Virus record (IMG/VR): IMGVR_UViG_3300044675_007199
Span: 1 to 33,786 of that record
From: a virus
DNA: 33,786 nucleotides
Direction: 5' to 3' (one strand)
Shown here: positions 31,499 to 33,786 of the stretch, piece by piece
Layout of the letters: every line of letters starts with the position of its first letter
Position numbering within the stretch: the stretch's first letter is position 1
The notes under the pieces: generated by a model
What the model was told of the DNA's origin: nothing
What the model saw: the letters and a program-made list of their open reading frames with translations, nothing else
Databases searched by the model: none
Program-made: the position numbers and the translations under genes

Positions 31499-32700
31499 GC
31501 TTCTAGGCACCTCAGAACCCTGAGGTCGTCCCAGCCGCGATTATCAACTACAACGGTGAGAATTCCTGTCGGCGCATCGACGCCAGCAACTTCCCTATAC
31601 CACTGCGAGCCACCATCTAGGGATGGGACCTGAATGTGCGTTCTCGCACCGTGCGTCGCCATCGTCAGGTGGTGATAGTGCCCAGTCAAAAGCAGAGTTG
31701 CATCTGAGACTGGCTGCATGCCAAGCGCCTGCCTGGCCCACCAGCTCTCTACCTTGCCAACGGAGTTTCCACCGCCGCGCCTTGCCTGATGACCGTGGGC
31801 AAGGCCCACAATTGTTCCGTACACGTCAAGAGTCATTGTTAAGTCGTTCTTTGGGATGATGAACTTTACGTGCCCATATGCATCTGGGTTTGCCGCCAAG
31901 ATCTCGGCGACCTGCTCAAATACGGCAACGTCGTCATTGTCGCCAAACGTTGTAAACGCCTTGCCGTTCTTTCTGTTCTCGCCGTGGTTTCCCGGAACAC
32001 AGGCAACGATAACCTCTGGTGCAAACTTTGACCATTGAGATATCGCCCTGGTGATTAGCCTTCTCGCAACAGTAACCTGCTCTCGCCTGTCGAGGTCTGC
32101 CTGGAACGCCTGCATGTCGTAGTGGCCGTCGCAGTTTTCAATGATATCCCCAAGGCCTACGACAACCATCCTTGAGAGCGGTCTGCCAAGCTTTCGTAGC
32201 TCTTTCCAGCGAGCCTCAACCTCGTTGATTCCACGCAAGAAGCGCTCTACGATCTTTGCCGTCCCGCCATTCTCGCCCTTGCCAAGTTGCAGGTCGGAAA
32301 TTGCAACCAAGAGCGCACTACCATCGGACGACACTTCTGGTCGGGAAAACTTGTGTCGCTTGATCTCTTCGATCATGTCACCGAAATCGCTATCTCGGGC
32401 TACGGCCTTCTTAACAACCTTTCCCTTCCACTGCCTGTTAAGAACGCCAAGGGTGTCTCCCCAGACGTTAAACAGCACTGGCTCGACTACCTCAAAGTGC
32501 TCTGGGTCAAGACCCCAGACCTTGAGTACGGTGTCCCAGTTTGGGGCAGACTCTGCTGGCATGCCATCCGTGACGATGGTGCCGTCATTTCCATTCCAGG
32601 AAACTCCTGGCTCCCAGCCTTCTGCATGTTTTCTTTTTGGCTTTCGTGAAGATTCAATATCTTGCTGAACCGCAAGTATCTTATTAAGTTCCTCACTCAC
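31495..32700 (-). CDS. Calcineurin-like metallophosphoesterase
   Basis: The N-terminal region (GWEPGVSWNGNDGTIVTDG, then TVLKVWGLDPEHFEVVEPV) is typical of actinobacterial-phage phosphoesterases. The catalytic part has ISDLQLGKGE (normally DxH, here DxQ), GLGDIIENCDG, VPGNHGENR, GLAHGHQ and LLTGHYHH: all metal-ligand blocks except the first His. The substrate is unknown. The start is uncertain: a GTG at 32700 couples by GTGA to the upstream gene, while ATG at 32715 and GTG at 32709 are alternatives. Confidence 0.9.
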   Translation of the reverse strand: MSEELNKILAVQQDIESSRKPKRKHAEGWEPGVSWNGNDGTIVTDGMPAESAPNWDTVLKVWGLDPEHFEVVEPVLFNVWGDTLGVLNRQWKGKVVKKAVARDSDFGDMIEEIKRHKFSRPEVSSDGSALLVAISDLQLGKGENGGTAKIVERFLRGINEVEARWKELRKLGRPLSRMVVVGLGDIIENCDGHYDMQAFQADLDRREQVTVARRLITRAISQWSKFAPEVIVACVPGNHGENRKNGKAFTTFGDNDDVAVFEQVAEILAANPDAYGHVKFIIPKNDLTMTLDVYGTIVGLAHGHQARRGGGNSVGKVESWWARQALGMQPVSDATLLLTGHYHHLTMATHGARTHIQVPSLDGGSQWYREVAGVDAPTGILTVVVDNRGWDDLRVLRCLEA

Positions 32701-32939
32701 TTTGCGCACCCGCATTCATTCCTGCGATGTCTGGACATTGTGTGAGGTCGGACCTGATGGCCTTTCTCAGAGAGCCACCTGCAGATCGCAACGATCATGA
32801 TGGATTCGTCTTTCATTGCTTCAGACATTGCCTGCTGCTCGTCTTTCCCAAGCTTCTTATAGGCAATTCCAGCGCCGCAGAGTGGACCCTTCTTTGCCGA
32901 GTCCGCCCGCATTTGATTAACCATTTCTTGTACGGACAT
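32697..32939 (-). CDS. Helix-turn-helix protein, possibly small-terminase-like (80 aa)
   Basis: The ATG at 32939 follows GGAGGTACAG; the first in-frame ATG at 32951 is upstream of it. The C-terminal half (SIMIVAICRWLSEKGHQVRPHTMSRHRRNECGCAK) looks like an HTH with recognition helix HTMSRHRR and a terminal CxC. This kind of protein next to a metallophosphoesterase is seen in actinobacterial phages; whether it acts as a small terminase or a regulator is unclear. Confidence 0.77.
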   Translation of the reverse strand: MSVQEMVNQMRADSAKKGPLCGAGIAYKKLGKDEQQAMSEAMKDESIMIVAICRWLSEKGHQVRPHTMSRHRRNECGCAK

Positions 32940-33026
32940 CTGTACCTCCATTTATATGCACGCGGTGACTACCACGCGTTCAGCCAGCATAACACTTATA
33001 CGGAAAGTTTTCAACACAGATGTGGA

Positions 33027-33052
33027 AATCCCCCCGCCTAAGCGGGGGGATT
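33027..33052 (-). terminator. Stem-loop after the 41-aa gene
   Basis: AATCCCCCCGC and GCGGGGGGATT pair perfectly around a short loop. The T-run on the minus strand is short, so termination may be partial. Confidence 0.7.
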
Positions 33053-33057
33053 CCTTG

Positions 33058-33183
33058 CTACTTCGAGAAGAGTCTCGACAAGAGGCTCTTCTTAGCCTTT
33101 GGCTTCGCCGCCTTTGGCGCTGCCTTCTTAGCCTTTGGCGCTACCTTTTTAGCAGGCTTCTTTGCCTTGGTGCTTGCTGCCAT
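33058..33183 (-). CDS. Lys/Ala-rich histone H1-like microprotein (41 aa)
   Basis: The product has PAKK/PKAKK repeats (AKKPAKKVAPKAKKAAPKAA) and a short hydrophobic, basic end (SLLSRLFSK). Such tails resemble bacterial histone H1-like proteins; it may condense DNA or associate with membranes through the amphipathic end. GGAG lies 8 nt before the ATG at 33183, but it is paired in a leader hairpin (33189-33230). No family is assigned. Confidence 0.75.
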   Translation of the reverse strand: MAASTKAKKPAKKVAPKAKKAAPKAAKPKAKKSLLSRLFSK

Positions 33184-33188
33184 TTCAC

Positions 33189-33230
33189 ATACTCCTTGCT
33201 ACGTCGGCTATTTGCCGCGTAGCGGAGTAT
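33189..33230 (-). promoter_or_regulatory. Ribosome-binding-site-sequestering hairpin
   Basis: ATACTCC/GGAGTAT, GCTACG/CGTAGC and GGC/GCC form a stem with small internal loops. On the minus strand the GGAGTAT at its 3' side is the ribosome binding site of the 41-aa gene. It could gate translation. Confidence 0.7.
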
Positions 33231-33231
33231 A

Positions 33232-33621
33232 TCACGGCTTGCGGGTGTCGTCCAACTCGCCTGGATCGTAGGCTTCGTTGGCAAGGCTTCCTGCGAGCTC
33301 GTCAGCAATGCCGTCCCCGTCCGTGTCGATGGCGGAGCCAGCAATGTGGGCCGTGGAGGCCTTCTCTGCGGCAACGGCCTTAGCCTTGCCAACGCCAAAC
33401 TTGCCGTCTTCTGGGTTCAGGGCGCGAACAATGACCTGCAGGCAGGCAGCAAGGCCAGCCGAAATAACCGTCCTAAAGTCCCCGCCGCTAATGTCGAGAA
33501 GCGGGATTCCAAGGCCAAGGGCTACCGCGATCGAGGTCGCGATAAAAGCACGGGCTGCCTCAAGGAGCATCTCGTCAATTCCGGTGTTGTCTTTAATCCA
33601 AACAAGAGCGCTCTTAATCAT
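33232..33621 (-). CDS. Holin-like membrane protein with Ca-binding-type loop (129 aa)
   Basis: Two hydrophobic segments (about residues 20-41 and 51-68) follow a short amphipathic start; LQVIVRALNPEDGKFGVGK comes next. Residues 99-103 read D-T-D-G-D, followed by GIADE, an EF-hand/dockerin-like calcium loop. The two-helix layout and size resemble holins, but no lysin gene is visible in the window. TAGGAGAT precedes the ATG. Confidence 0.75.
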   Translation of the reverse strand: MIKSALVWIKDNTGIDEMLLEAARAFIATSIAVALGLGIPLLDISGGDFRTVISAGLAACLQVIVRALNPEDGKFGVGKAKAVAAEKASTAHIAGSAIDTDGDGIADELAGSLANEAYDPGELDDTRKP

Positions 33622-33634
33622 TTAATATCTCCTA

Positions 33635-33786
33635 CTACTTCTTCTCAATAATAATGACGTGCTTGAAGGGCGGAGCGTTGTGCTCGCCCGACACGCGCTT
33701 TGAGTCCGCAATGGCCTTGAGCTGCGCCTCTGTCACATTGACGCCGAATTGCTCCTTGCCCTTGCCTGATCGCGTTGGGCATGCCC
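33635..33786 (-). CDS. Partial hypothetical protein (C-terminal 49 aa)
   Basis: The frame is open from the right window edge to the TAG at 33635-33637. It reads GKGKEQFGVNVTEAQLKAI, then SGEHNAPPFKHVIIIEKK. The 5' end lies beyond the window. The stop is 13 nt before the next ATG and shares the same AGTAGTAGGAG stretch, so the two are likely co-transcribed. No family is recognised. Confidence 0.6.
   Translation of the reverse strand, partial: ACPTRSGKGKEQFGVNVTEAQLKAIADSKRVSGEHNAPPFKHVIIIEKK

Noticed and set aside
32697-32939. Firm assignment of the HTH protein as small terminase
   Set aside because: No large terminase gene lies nearby and the sequence is too short for certainty; called HTH protein only.
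1-33786. Integrase, repressor module or attachment site indicating a temperate phage
   Set aside because: Only one Cro/CI-type gene is seen, without an integrase or an identifiable att core; lifestyle left open.

Overview
The window is part of the genome of a tailed double-stranded DNA phage (Caudoviricetes) with an HK97-type head. The evidence is a run of head genes (portal, prohead protease, major capsid protein, connector, head-closure protein), a replication and recombination block, and many tiny tightly packed genes of unknown function. An actinobacterial host is the best guess but is not proven. It rests on the style of several families (metallophosphoesterase with its neighbouring HTH protein, TTSRHQ-type and YNGWTNHETW-type small proteins), on TTGAC/TANNNT promoters and on one apparently leaderless start. 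No tRNA, CRISPR array, integrase or large terminase gene was found.

Left arm, 1-7200, plus strand. Small accessory genes are organised as repeated expression cassettes. Each cassette starts with a hairpin of exactly 38 nt (GTTC...GAAC) whose stem differs in nearly every copy but always stays paired. A promoter follows (TTGACR, 18 nt, TAYAAT or TAAGAT), then a short leader hairpin with an NNTT loop, a ribosome binding site, and one to three genes; about half end in an intrinsic terminator. There are 12 hairpins and 11 promoters. Two cassettes hold no convincing ORF and probably make structured non-coding RNAs of about 230-240 nt. Recognisable proteins are a DUF932 protein, a RadC/JAMM protein and a YNGWTNHETW-type protein.

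Second arm, 7200-13450, minus strand. Twelve more small genes lie in seven units built on a parallel but different plan. Upstream of each unit are a 40-nt palindromic element, an AT-rich island of TTACTTATA-like repeats, a covarying GGC...GCC hairpin, a promoter-like pair (TACRRC, 17 nt, AATAAT) directly against the hairpin, a leader hairpin and a ribosome binding site. Each unit ends in a strong terminator. The two arms converge at about 7200.

Core, 13575-26373, minus strand. Genes overlap by ATGA or GTGA. Downstream of a promoter near 22880 are a zinc-ribbon protein, an HTH protein, an ERF/Rad52-like annealing protein, a Cas4/RecB-like nuclease, a replication initiator, a DnaC-like loader, RusA, SSB, MazG, a glycosyltransferase and several microproteins, five of them below 50 residues. 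Upstream lie a zinc-binding protein, the portal protein with a catalytically degenerate HAD-like domain, and an HNH protein.

Head genes, 26569-31498, plus strand: protease fused to two Tudor-like repeats and a scaffold-like tail that has its own internal start, major capsid protein, a small head protein, a strong terminator, a connector fused to an Fn3-like domain, and a head-closure protein. From 31495 to the end the minus strand carries a metallophosphoesterase, an HTH protein, a lysine-rich 41-residue protein with a hidden ribosome binding site, a holin-like membrane protein and the 3' end of another gene.
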